From positions 1 to 25,538 of the forward strand of contig NW_020169354.1 in NCBI RefSeq assembly GCF_000988165.1: DNA of 25,538 nucleotides, written 5' to 3'. Below, piece by piece: positions 1 to 7,840 of the stretch (the stretch's first letter is position 1; each line of letters opens with the position of its first letter). Made by a program: the position numbers and the translations under genes. Source of the DNA: Vairimorpha ceranae. Lineage: Eukaryota > Microsporidia > Nosematidae. Below the pieces are notes generated by a model, which saw nothing but the letters and a program-made list of their open reading frames with translations, had not been told where the DNA came from and did no database searches.

Positions 1-2
1 TT

Positions 3-149
3 CTGTATCCTAAGGGAACGCTCTTTTCTCCTATAAGCAAGGCCGTAAAGGTATGCTGGCGTGTAAGCGCAATATTGATGTTTTGGTTTTACAGTGGAGT
101 TTTTGGTGGCCTGGTGGTTTTTCTTCTGTATCTGTTTTTTATTTTTTAA
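3..149 (+). CDS. Partial open frame, possible C-terminus of a membrane protein
   Basis: A frame open from the window edge runs 48 codons to TAA at 147-149. It is clearly richer in G+C than the DNA after it. The peptide begins with polar and basic residues (YPKG, SKAVKVCWR) and continues into a strongly hydrophobic stretch ending LYLFFIF, which would suit a last transmembrane helix. The opposite strand of the same DNA is also open to the edge but has no ATG. Without sequence to the left I cannot tell whether this is a gene end, a gene remnant or a non-coding G+C island. I recognise no family. Confidence 0.3.
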   Translation: MYPKGTLFSPISKAVKVCWRVSAILMFWFYSGVFGGLVVFLLYLFFIF

Positions 150-215
150 CAATAAACTTTTTATTTTATTTTAATTTTTTATAACAATTAACTTTTTATT
201 TTATTTTTTTTTTTA
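148..215. repeat. Two-copy imperfect A/T-rich tandem repeat, period 35
   Basis: AACAATAAACTTTTTATTTT at 148 recurs as AACAATTAACTTTTTATTTT at 183, followed by T runs. It lies just after the stop of the left-edge open frame. It looks like slippage or duplication in non-coding DNA. Confidence 0.6.
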
Positions 216-441
216 TAGTAGCAATCAAAGTTGTGTTGTTTCACTAAATTCACTTTCTTGATTAAATACTTTTATACTCAAATAATAAAAAAAGTATTTG
301 TTGTATTACGATCAAATACATAAATAGGACGTGTTTTTAAATTAATATAGGCCAGTGCGTTTGAGGAGTAAAATTAATAAAATTTTTGCTTTTTATTTTA
401 TTTTTTATATTTTAATTAAAAATTATTAAATATTTTAATTT
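150..441. other. Intergenic, A/T-rich, no gene seen
   Basis: Apart from the period-35 repeat, this holds homopolymer T and A runs and no start-signal ORF. It lies downstream of the minus-strand ARV1 gene. Confidence 0.6.
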
Positions 442-1041
442 TCACAAATTAATTAATCCTCTAATTAATCCTTTAGACACAATTCTTGATACAAAGCATA
501 TCATAAAAATATCCTCTACCGTATTATCACAAAGACAGCTTAGACCAGTAGTATTAATATGCAAGACTATAAATTCCACTACCAGTTCATATTCAATTCC
601 TTTATAGTTCCAAATTTTCAGTATAAAGTTAAATATCCAGTAGTAGCTTAAAAAGAGAACTTTTAAAAAATCTTTCCATTTTAAATGCAAATATATTTTT
701 AAAATATAAAAATACAGCATAAATTGTAGAACTTCAGAGACAAAACATTTCAGCAAATCGAAGGAGTTATAAAATTCATGCAGGAATATTTTACTTATTA
801 AGAGTAAAACACCATAAGCTATACATCTTACTAGTGATGGCTTTTTATTAAACATAATATGTCTTAATACTTCTTTTTTTATTAGAAATAGATCGATTAG
901 TAGAAGTGTGTCGTTAACCTCAAAATACTTGTCTAATTTTTTATGGCAGTATTTGCATTCATAATTTGATTGTAAATTGTTATTTAACTTACCACAATTT
1001 ATACATGCAGAGATATTTAAGAAATGTTTAGTGTCACTCAT
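442..1041 (-). CDS. ARV1: ARV1-family ER membrane protein (sterol/lipid homeostasis)
   Basis: 199 residues. The N-terminus carries the Arv1 homology domain: a zinc-ribbon-like set of four cysteines (C13-x2-C16 and C29-x2-C32), followed by DKYFEVNDTLLLIDLFLIKK and a nearby RHIMFNK, which closely follow the family pattern of DKY-E-D--LL-IDL-L-K and RHL-FN. Several hydrophobic segments follow from about residue 69, as expected for a multi-pass ER protein. Arv1 proteins act in ER and Golgi sterol and sphingolipid distribution and GPI-anchor synthesis. The protein is shorter than the yeast member. On its own strand the ATG is preceded by TTCCCTT, so the start is well supported. The neighbour DOA1 is divergent, with about 250 bases between the two starts. 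Confidence 0.85.
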   Translation of the reverse strand: MSDTKHFLNISACINCGKLNNNLQSNYECKYCHKKLDKYFEVNDTLLLIDLFLIKKEVLRHIMFNKKPSLVRCIAYGVLLLISKIFLHEFYNSFDLLKCFVSEVLQFMLYFYILKIYLHLKWKDFLKVLFLSYYWIFNFILKIWNYKGIEYELVVEFIVLHINTTGLSCLCDNTVEDIFMICFVSRIVSKGLIRGLINL

Positions 1042-1047
1042 AAGGGA
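1042..1047 (-). promoter_or_regulatory. CCC start-site motif of ARV1
   Basis: On the minus strand CCC stands two bases before the ATG (CCCTTATG). It supports the start chosen for ARV1. Confidence 0.7.
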
Positions 1048-1287
1048 AGAAAGATTGATTTATTTTAAATAGTAAATTGATGTCTCTAAAACACAAAAAT
1101 TAATAAATATTATTAAAGTATTTGAAAATAGATAAATAATTAAAGATAGGTATGAACAATAGATAAAAATTATAAAAATTATTTAATGATAGATAAATAG
1201 TTAATGAAATTTTAACACTATAATTAATTTTTGTACAGTTATATTTTTATAGGTAAAAGTTTAAAATCTTGACCCTTAATTTTTAAT

Positions 1288-2862
1288 ATGTTAGAAATAC
1301 AAAACATGATAAATTGTAGCACAAAAGATTTAAAAGATGTAATAGTAACAGATAAATATATTATAACTGTAGGAAGAGAAGAATTGATATTTATTTATGA
1401 TAAAAATAATACGCTTATAAAAAAATTAAACCCAGACTCTGGAAATGTAAATTCTGTGGTATTTGATAAAAATCTTATTTATGTTGGATGCCAAAGTGGA
1501 GCAATAAATATTTTTGATATCAAAACTTCAGAAAAGTCAGTTTTATATGGACATACTGGAAATGTATGCTGTCTAAAAATAAGAAATAATATTTTACTAT
1601 CTGGATCATGGGATCACAGTTTAAAGATGTGGGATATAAATAAAAAGATCATTCTTTCTAGCATTGATCATCCAGGTACTGTATGGTGTGTTAGTTTTAT
1701 TGATGATAACAGGTTTGTTACAGGATGTGCTGACAAGGTATTAAGAATTTATAAAAATAATTATTTGGAAATGACAATGACACTTCACAATTTTTGTATA
1801 AGATCTGTGTGTGTAAGAAATAACTTTATCTATTCTGTAGATAATGAAGGAACACTTTTAAAAACTAGTCTAGCGGGAGATTTATTAAGTCATAACTCAT
1901 TTAAAGATTTTATGTATTGTGTGATTTTATATGGCGAGAATTTATTGTGTTGTGGCGAAAATGGTAAAATTTACATACTAAACAATAATTTACATATTAT
2001 TGATGAAATATCAGTGCCATGTACATCTTGTTGGAAGGCATTTTTACATGAAAATATTCTTTATGTTTGTGGATCGGATGGTACACTTTATGTCTTTCAG
2101 GATAAAAAAAGTGATGAAGACATAAAAGAAAAATTTAATAAAATTAAAGAACAAAGAGGAGGAATAAAAGAATTTACATCTGATGGACAGAAATATAAGA
2201 TTATTGATAATATTGTATATCAATGGTTAGACGATTCTTGGGTACAAATAGGTGAACAAGGAGAATCTTACGATTACAGTTTTAATGTTGAATTAGAAGG
2301 TAAATATTTTACGCTTTCTTTCAATAAAAAAGATAATATTTACGATGTAGCGGAAAACTTTCTTAAAGTTAATAAACTTAACTACGAATACAAAGATGAA
2401 ATTATTGAATATATAAGAAAGAATTTTAAACAAGATAATTTTAAAACATACGAATCAATTAATAGTGAAGGAGTAAAAAGAACCCTGGCTTCATTTAATA
2501 ATATAAAATATATTTTTATAAATCTAAATAAAATAAATAAAGAACATGGTGAATTTCTAGAGAAAGAATTACTGTGGTTACTTCAGAATAATATGAGATT
2601 TGTTGCATTAGACTTGTATAGATATTTTACAGTGCATGGATTTAATTTTGATTTAACATTTTTAATGCGCTTTGCTGCGAAAGACAGAAAAGAATCTTTA
2701 GCATTTACAAGATTAATTACAGTTTTGTATTGTGACCCTCCTTTTAATCTAGAAAGCTTATTTCCTGTGATACAAAAATTGAGAGACATAGGATATCTTA
2801 ATGACAGTGATTTAGATGATTATTACAATAATAGATCTGTGAGGAATCAATTACAATTGTAA
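1288..2862 (+). CDS. DOA1: DOA1/UFD3 (PLAA)-like ubiquitin-binding WD40-PFU-PUL protein
   Basis: 524 residues in three parts. Residues 1-272 form WD40 repeats (GHTGNVCCLKI, LSGSWDHSLKMWD, SVDNEGTL). About 305-382 is a PFU domain (YKIIDNIVYQWLDDSWVQIG, then YDYSFNVELEGKYFTLSFNK). About 393-511 is a PUL-like helical repeat domain (IFINLNKI, ALDLYRYFTVHG, FPVIQKLRDIG). This order is diagnostic of Doa1/Ufd3/PLAA, the Cdc48 cofactor that binds ubiquitin through PFU and Cdc48 through PUL. The family is usually 700-800 residues, so this is a compact version, with the PUL domain probably shortened. CCC lies 12 bases before the ATG. The gene converges on the RRM gene across a tandem repeat. Domain assignments are by eye. 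Confidence 0.85.
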   Translation: MLEIQNMINCSTKDLKDVIVTDKYIITVGREELIFIYDKNNTLIKKLNPDSGNVNSVVFDKNLIYVGCQSGAINIFDIKTSEKSVLYGHTGNVCCLKIRNNILLSGSWDHSLKMWDINKKIILSSIDHPGTVWCVSFIDDNRFVTGCADKVLRIYKNNYLEMTMTLHNFCIRSVCVRNNFIYSVDNEGTLLKTSLAGDLLSHNSFKDFMYCVILYGENLLCCGENGKIYILNNNLHIIDEISVPCTSCWKAFLHENILYVCGSDGTLYVFQDKKSDEDIKEKFNKIKEQRGGIKEFTSDGQKYKIIDNIVYQWLDDSWVQIGEQGESYDYSFNVELEGKYFTLSFNKKDNIYDVAENFLKVNKLNYEYKDEIIEYIRKNFKQDNFKTYESINSEGVKRTLASFNNIKYIFINLNKINKEHGEFLEKELLWLLQNNMRFVALDLYRYFTVHGFNFDLTFLMRFAAKDRKESLAFTRLITVLYCDPPFNLESLFPVIQKLRDIGYLNDSDLDDYYNNRSVRNQLQL

Positions 2863-2865
2863 TAA

Positions 2866-3033
2866 ATTATTTACATGTTAAATTATATTATTTGCATTAT
2901 AAATTATATTACTTACATTTTAAATAATATTACTTACATTTTAAATTATATCATTTACATTAAAATTTATATCATTTGCATTATAATTTATATCATTTGC
3001 ATTATAATTTATATCATTTGCATTATAAATTAT
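2866..3033. repeat. Eight-copy 21-bp tandem repeat between convergent genes
   Basis: Eight contiguous units of exactly 21 bases start at 2866, 2887, 2908, 2929, 2950, 2971, 2992 and 3013, followed by a decayed ninth. Units 5-8 are near-identical (ATCATTTGCATTATAA and similar); units 1-4 vary (ATTATTTACAT, ATTACTTACATT). The array begins 3 bases after the DOA1 stop. Its last unit contains the stop codon of the minus-strand RRM gene (3030-3032). There are no spacers, so this is a simple minisatellite. Confidence 0.9.
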
Positions 3034-3272
3034 ATTATATTTGTATAAAGCTCTCTATCATGTAAAAACATTCCATTTATTTTTTTATGACACAATGTCA
3101 GATGAGTTTTATTTTTAAATTCTATAAAAGCCTGTCCAGGCATTTTATTATTTATTCTAATAACATAAGACTTGGAATATTGTGATAGTATTTTATTTAA
3201 CTCATATTTTATCCATTTAACTTTTACTTTATAATTTAGATTATAAATGTAAAGAACAAGCTTTTCTTTCAT
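3030..3272 (-). CDS. Single-RRM U1A/U2B''-like spliceosomal protein
   Basis: 80 residues forming essentially one RRM. RNP2 is LVLYIYNLN near the N-terminus, and RNP1 is MPGQAFIEF, which matches the KMRGQAFV-F signature of U1A/U2B'' better than a generic RNP1. NGMFLHDRELYTNI near the end matches the last strands of the fold. Human U1A and U2B'' have two RRMs, while yeast Msl1 (the U2B'' protein) has about 111 residues and one RRM, so this is closest in form to a U2 snRNP Msl1-type protein. The minus-strand ATG follows CCC directly (GACCCATG). It implies that a spliceosome persists although no gene here shows an intron. Whether it binds U1 or U2 cannot be told. Confidence 0.7.
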   Translation of the reverse strand: MKEKLVLYIYNLNYKVKVKWIKYELNKILSQYSKSYVIRINNKMPGQAFIEFKNKTHLTLCHKKINGMFLHDRELYTNII

Positions 3273-3307
3273 GGGTCTTAAAATGTAAAAAAATCTTATG
3301 TTTATTT

Positions 3308-3327
3308 AAAAATATTCTACTGAAAAA
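3308..3327. repeat. Dispersed intergenic element, copy 1
   Basis: A5-TATTCTACTG-A5 is identical over 20 bases to the copy at 6169-6188. The 10-mer core also occurs at 3947-3956 and 14541-14550. This copy lies 41-50 bases upstream of the RRM start. It could be a promoter element or a remnant of a duplicated segment. Confidence 0.5.
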
Positions 3328-3493
3328 ATCATTAAAAATTTAAACAAATAAACTTTTTTGCAAATTTGTCTACCTTTTTTGAAATCAATAAAAAGTATAT
3401 AAATTTGTGAGGTTAAACAACCAAGCGATATTTTTTTTTTAAAATTAGTACCTGTATAATTTATGTTAAAAAATTTGTGTCTATTCTATTAGA

Positions 3494-3551
3494 CCCAATT
3501 ATGTTAAGTACTTATAGGTTACATCAATTCGTTAACGACAATATTTCATAA
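3494..3551 (+). promoter_or_regulatory. Orphan CCC-ATG start signal before a 16-codon frame
   Basis: CCC at 3494-3496 stands four bases before the ATG at 3501, the spacing used by real genes here. The frame stops after only 16 codons at 3549-3551. It may be chance, a relic of a lost gene, a short leader ORF, or the first exon of a spliced gene whose second exon I cannot see. Confidence 0.25.
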
Positions 3552-3736
3552 TCTAAAAAATTGCATAAATTATTCCTGTTCTCTAGTGTATTACTATTAG
3601 TTAAAATTAAAATTTATAAGATAAACAAAAATAATTTTAACTGTCAATATTATTCTTGAATACTTTACACAACCATTGTAAATAAAAAGTCTTAAATAAA
3701 TATTTGTGATAAAAACTTGTTGCAATTGTTGAAATT

Positions 3737-3783
3737 GATGAAAGCGTTTCGTCACGTAAAAGAATAATTGAAAGCCTACAGGC
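3737..3783. ncRNA. Possible structured RNA (hairpin in a locally G+C-richer patch)
   Basis: TGATGAAA (3736-3743), loop GCG, and TTTCGTCA (3747-3754) form an 8-bp stem with one G-U pair. A second short inverted repeat, GCCTACAGGC, follows at 3774-3783. The patch stands out in the otherwise A/T-only gap. TGATGA also fits a C-box word, but I could not assign a D box or any known RNA class. Confidence 0.2.
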
Positions 3784-4283
3784 CTTATTTTATTTTTGAT
3801 AAGACAACTATAATACAGTACAAATTTTGTTTCTTTTTAAGCAATTAATTGTACTTTAAGATCATGGATGTAATGTTCAATATTAATTATGATTTTTTTA
3901 CTTTCAAATATTCTTCTCTGAAAGTTACAAGAATTTAAGCTTTAAATATTCTACTGTCAAATTTCTAAAAGTCTAAGATTTACAAGTGTAACCTTAATTT
4001 AAAGTACAATTAGATAAAAATAATGTTTCTCATAATAATTTGACGACTGGTTAATTCTGTATACATTTAAGCGAAAGTATTTTTTATGTATATGCAGTAA
4101 AGAATTTTCTGTGATGTATATTAACATTTAAATTTTATTATTTATGCTATTTTAAAGATATAACAAATTTATTTAAAATTTACATTTTTGTTAACAAACT
4201 TTTTAAAAATTTACATTTGTGAATTCGTACAAACAAATTGATTAGAAAGCTAATTTAAAATAATTTAATTTTAAACCCTTTAT

Positions 4284-5981
4284 ATGTTAAATGATTATAA
4301 AAACATCGATACTTTTTTACAAAATTATTTTAATTCAGAAAATAACACTGTACTATTAACAATTCACCAGATGTCAAAAAATCTTTCACATTCAAAAGCA
4401 TTCTATAAATTTTTAAGAAATAAAATAAAAAAATTAATAAATTATCGCATAAACAGCATTAACGAAGAAAATGTTTTTAAAGAATATGAATGGATAATTA
4501 ATATGATACAACTATTTAAAAAAATATTTAGGGAAATTAAAAACATATATAAGATAGAAAAAGAAATACTATCTTTGTTTAAACACAGAGTGTTAAGCTT
4601 AAAGACTTTATTAATTAACTTAATGTCTTCTAATTATGTAAACAAGAAATTTAATAATTTTGATAAATTTTTACATATTAATAATTATTTCGGATTGGGC
4701 TTTAAAGAGTTACTTGAGGTTGAAACGGTACAAAGGCTTGTTATTTATTATAAAGATTACAGTATAGCAGATTTAGAAAAATCTTTTGAATATTTTAATG
4801 ATGATTTTTTACAAATACAAGATAAGGTATTGTTTTCTTTGTCTAATTTAGTAGATGAATTTAATATTTTTAGTTGTTTACAAGAAAAAGAAAATATAGA
4901 ATTTTTAAATAAGCTTTTTACAGATAATAAAATAAAGTATAAAGAAATTATTCTTACTTTTTTACAAGAAAAGTACAGTTATAATTCACTGGTTAAAATT
5001 ACCGATGAAAATTTGTATGTAAATATTATTTTAGCAATGTATAAAGAATATAAAGAAGTAGATCAATTTATTAAAACTGTATTTGTTAGTGTTTTTAAAG
5101 GTTTAGATATCAATTATGAATATTTTGTAAATTCTTTAGATTGTGTTACTAGTAGATCAACTGATTTATATGAATTTTCTGGTATTATTTACAATTTTAT
5201 TTCTGAAAAAGAGATGTATGAACAACAATTACGAAAAACTTTATGTTTTAGATTAATTAATAATATTACAACTGTTGAAGAGGAAGAAAAATTTATTAAT
5301 TTGTACAAAGTAAATGCAGGTGATGTTTATTCTTACAAAATGTTGAATATTTTAGAAGATTTTAAAAAAAGAATAATTTTTAATAATTCAGAAATTATGA
5401 TGATAAGAAAATTTCAGTGGGCAGAGTTTGAAAATACAAATGTTTTTTTAAAATCTCTAGATAATTTAAAAAAGAAATATGAAGATGAAATTGCGAAATT
5501 TGAACGCAAAAAAATAATTTGGATGGATTTATTAAGTTCTGTAGATGTAGAAATATTTAATAAGAATTTTACCTTAAGTCTTTTACAATACAAAATATTA
5601 CTAAATTTAAATAATAAAGAATATATTAGAAATTTAGATTATTTACATAAGAAAGAGTTAAATATATTATTGGAATACAAGTTGGTTGTTTTAAAGGATG
5701 ACAATTTTTATTTAAATGAGGATTGTGAGGGATGTTGTCTTAACATTAATAAACATTCAATTGTTAAAAATAAATCTGAATTCTCTACTGAATTAACGAG
5801 AGATTGTACATCAGAAGTTCTAGACAGTAAAATTATGTTACAACTAAAGAAGAACAAGACCCTAAAAATTAGTCAATTAAATTCTCTTGCGGAGCAAAAT
5901 AGAATTTTTGAGAGGCTGGATATTTTAGAAAAAAAAGGATTTTGCAAAATTGAAGAGGATACGGTATCTTATTGTCCTTAA
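4284..5981 (+). CDS. Reduced cullin, E3 ubiquitin-ligase scaffold
   Basis: 565 residues; canonical cullins have about 750. The helical N-terminal half resembles cullin repeats. From about residue 377 the cullin-homology core is seen: MIRKFQWAEF (S-FWP-like), a helix, then FERKKIIWMDLLSSVDVEI (matching gRkL-W---lg-v-l), then LLQYKILLNLNNKEY (matching q--iLllFN). The end is a winged-helix module, KIMLQLKKNKTLKISQL followed by RLDILEKKGFCKIEEDTVSYCP. This matches the cullin tail, with Lys522 aligned on the NEDD8-acceptor lysine of IVRIMK-RK. Cullins hold a RING subunit at the C-terminus and adaptors at the N-terminus. The alternative is APC2, but the aligned lysine favours a true cullin. CCC lies five bases before the ATG. 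Confidence 0.65.
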   Translation: MLNDYKNIDTFLQNYFNSENNTVLLTIHQMSKNLSHSKAFYKFLRNKIKKLINYRINSINEENVFKEYEWIINMIQLFKKIFREIKNIYKIEKEILSLFKHRVLSLKTLLINLMSSNYVNKKFNNFDKFLHINNYFGLGFKELLEVETVQRLVIYYKDYSIADLEKSFEYFNDDFLQIQDKVLFSLSNLVDEFNIFSCLQEKENIEFLNKLFTDNKIKYKEIILTFLQEKYSYNSLVKITDENLYVNIILAMYKEYKEVDQFIKTVFVSVFKGLDINYEYFVNSLDCVTSRSTDLYEFSGIIYNFISEKEMYEQQLRKTLCFRLINNITTVEEEEKFINLYKVNAGDVYSYKMLNILEDFKKRIIFNNSEIMMIRKFQWAEFENTNVFLKSLDNLKKKYEDEIAKFERKKIIWMDLLSSVDVEIFNKNFTLSLLQYKILLNLNNKEYIRNLDYLHKKELNILLEYKLVVLKDDNFYLNEDCEGCCLNINKHSIVKNKSEFSTELTRDCTSEVLDSKIMLQLKKNKTLKISQLNSLAEQNRIFERLDILEKKGFCKIEEDTVSYCP

Positions 5982-5987
5982 ATATTA

Positions 5988-6112
5988 AATAATTTTTATG
6001 CTTCTATTATGAAGAATCATTATATTTTAAAGAAATATTTTATGCAATTTTATTATGAAGAATCATTATTTTAAAGAAATATTTTATGCAATTTTATTAT
6101 ATTTTGAAATTT
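5988..6112. repeat. Tandem duplication of about 46 bp after the cullin stop
   Basis: ATTATGAAGAATCATTAT at 6006 recurs at 6052 with the following TTTTAAAGAAATATTTTATG block, differing by a 2-base indel. A third partial copy begins near 6096. Like the 21-bp array it follows directly on a stop codon. Confidence 0.75.
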
Positions 6113-6389
6113 GTAAAAAGCAGGAAAGGTAATTTATAAAGTGTATGTTTTTTAAAATGACATTAATAAAAAATATTCTACTGAAAAAGAGGCTCTTTGA
6201 TATAATCAAAAATTCGAGAAATTTACAAATTGAATAAATTTTAATTTTATGTATATTTCCTTATTATTTGATAAGTAATACCTCTTTTAATTATCAACTC
6301 TAGATAGTACAGTTAAAATATTTACAAGTTTCTATGATTTTTCTTACAATTTTATTTGTAATAATTAATAAATTTATAGTTACCCTTAA
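6113..6389. other. Intergenic upstream of the DDT-WHIM gene
   Basis: No ORF with a start signal. It contains the second copy of the dispersed element (6169-6188), about 200 bases before the next start. Confidence 0.6.
6169..6188. repeat. Dispersed intergenic element, copy 2
   Basis: Twenty bases identical to 3308-3327 around the core TATTCTACTG (6174-6183). It is upstream of the plus-strand DDT-WHIM gene. Confidence 0.5.
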
Positions 6390-7811
6390 ATGATTAAAGA
6401 TTATGCTGTAAAATATTTTATTTTTAAACAATTTATTAAAAATGTAAGAAAAGATCTTAATGAACAAAGTGCAAGTATCTTTGCGATTTTAAATGAAAAG
6501 TTTTTAATAAAAGAAGAAGTTTTTTATAAAAATAGTGAAGGAATATTACTAAGTAGATTTGATGATAAGTGTGACATACTACTAAAAAATCCTTTTAAGA
6601 AAATAAATTGTCAACTACAAGAAGTTACAAGAAAGAACAAACTCAACAAGGAGGATATTTTTGAAACTTTGCATTTTTTAACTTATGACACACCTTTAGG
6701 CATCAGACTTTTAAAAAAAAATATTTATAAGTACGTGTCTGACAGATCCAGCATAAAAGATTATGTAGATTATTTAAAATACAACAAAAATAATGTAAAT
6801 ATTTCTATGCATAATTTAAAGAAAGAAGAAAATGATTGTAATGAAGAATTGGATAGTTATAGTTTGTTAAATGCTACAAATGATTTACAAAGTGAAAAAC
6901 AGTTAACTATAAATAATACTGAACAAGATGTATTAGATTGTGATGTTAATTTGAATATTCCTAGTTCAGAAGTATTTACAATCCCTGATTTTGATTTTAT
7001 TTATCTTAAAAAGTTAATTAGGATTTATTCATTTATATTTAATTTCTGTTCTAACAAACTGCCACCCAATACAACGATAAATAAGTTAGTTAAATCTTTT
7101 AAAGAATATGCTTATGTGTCTGATATTATCGGTGGAATTCATGGATTCCTTATAGAAAATTTATTAGAGGAAAAGCAGTCTATTGGACTTGAAAATTTTC
7201 TTAAAAATATTAAGTCTGTGACAAATTCATTAATTGATGAACACAACAGTAAAGAAATAATTACTGGTAATGAAGTGGGTATGAAAAACTGGAAACTTAA
7301 ATCTAGAACATTTCTTCTAGAAATATACAAATTTACTAAAAATCAATATATCCTAAGTTTTTACAACGCTTTAAATAAGAAAAGCCCTTTTGACTCTGAG
7401 GATACAATTAGCTTAAGGATTTCATTAGTAGAATTTTTTATTAATTGTTACATGGCAACAAATATTTTCAGACAAGTGATATTAAATGAGGCGAAAAAAG
7501 TTAAGTGTTTAGAAAATAAAATTGTTGAGTTAGAAAAGGGATATAATTTGCAAGAGGAAAGATGTGCTGATGAAGTACAAAGTAGGATTTTTGGTCTAAA
7601 AAAAAAAATAATTTTGTCTCCTACTAAAGCCGATATTGGACAGATTGGCATTTATAAGATCTTTTTAGTTAACGATGAAATTTTTATATCCACTGATAAT
7701 ACATTTTATGTTCCAGGTAAAAATACTTTAGAGGACATAATTAATAGCACATGTGTTATCGAAAATAATACGATTAATAATTTAAAAGATGTTATAAAAT
7801 ACTTGTACTAA
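6390..7811 (+). CDS. DDT-WHIM domain protein, probable ISWI-partner subunit (Itc1/Acf1 type)
   Basis: 473 residues. Residues 201-262 resemble a DDT domain (LKKLIRIYSFIFNFCSNKL, then SDIIGGIHGFLIENLLEE, matching ---v-eFl--F---L and -s-ll-eiH--LL--ll). About 337-383 resembles WHIM1 (DTISLRISLVEFFINCYMAT, then FRQVILNEAKK). About 411-473 resembles a reduced WHIM2 (GQIGIYKIFLVNDEIFIS, then TFYVPGKNTLEDI). In this order these modules define the non-catalytic subunits of ISWI remodelers, where the DDT region binds the ATPase and WHIM contacts the nucleosome linker. Residues 1-120 may correspond to a degenerate WAC region, but I cannot show it. Itc1 and Acf1 are over 1,200 residues, so this is very short. 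CCC lies four bases before the ATG. The call rests on pattern matching by eye and should be tested by profile search. Confidence 0.5.
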   Translation: MIKDYAVKYFIFKQFIKNVRKDLNEQSASIFAILNEKFLIKEEVFYKNSEGILLSRFDDKCDILLKNPFKKINCQLQEVTRKNKLNKEDIFETLHFLTYDTPLGIRLLKKNIYKYVSDRSSIKDYVDYLKYNKNNVNISMHNLKKEENDCNEELDSYSLLNATNDLQSEKQLTINNTEQDVLDCDVNLNIPSSEVFTIPDFDFIYLKKLIRIYSFIFNFCSNKLPPNTTINKLVKSFKEYAYVSDIIGGIHGFLIENLLEEKQSIGLENFLKNIKSVTNSLIDEHNSKEIITGNEVGMKNWKLKSRTFLLEIYKFTKNQYILSFYNALNKKSPFDSEDTISLRISLVEFFINCYMATNIFRQVILNEAKKVKCLENKIVELEKGYNLQEERCADEVQSRIFGLKKKIILSPTKADIGQIGIYKIFLVNDEIFISTDNTFYVPGKNTLEDIINSTCVIENNTINNLKDVIKYLY

Positions 7812-7840
7812 ATTAAATATCACTATAAGTTTTATTAATT

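Larger units (their letters stand above)
3273..4283. other. About 1 kb intergenic, no accepted gene
   Basis: The region is A/T-rich and holds these items: the 10-mer TATTCTACTG at 3313 and 3947; a start signal before a 16-codon frame (3494-3551); a G+C-richer hairpin near 3737; and a repeated AAAATTTACATTT at 4175-4187 and 4206-4218, in the promoter region of the cullin gene. I see no rRNA or tRNA. Confidence 0.6.

Noticed and set aside
1..150. Minus-strand open frame at the left edge
   Set aside because: It has no ATG and no start signal and is open mainly because of composition; noted only as an ambiguity.
2866..3033. CRISPR-like array
   Set aside because: Repeats are directly abutting with no spacers, and the context is eukaryotic.
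4284..5981. APC2 instead of cullin
   Set aside because: APC2 lacks the neddylation lysine context seen here; kept as an alternative only.
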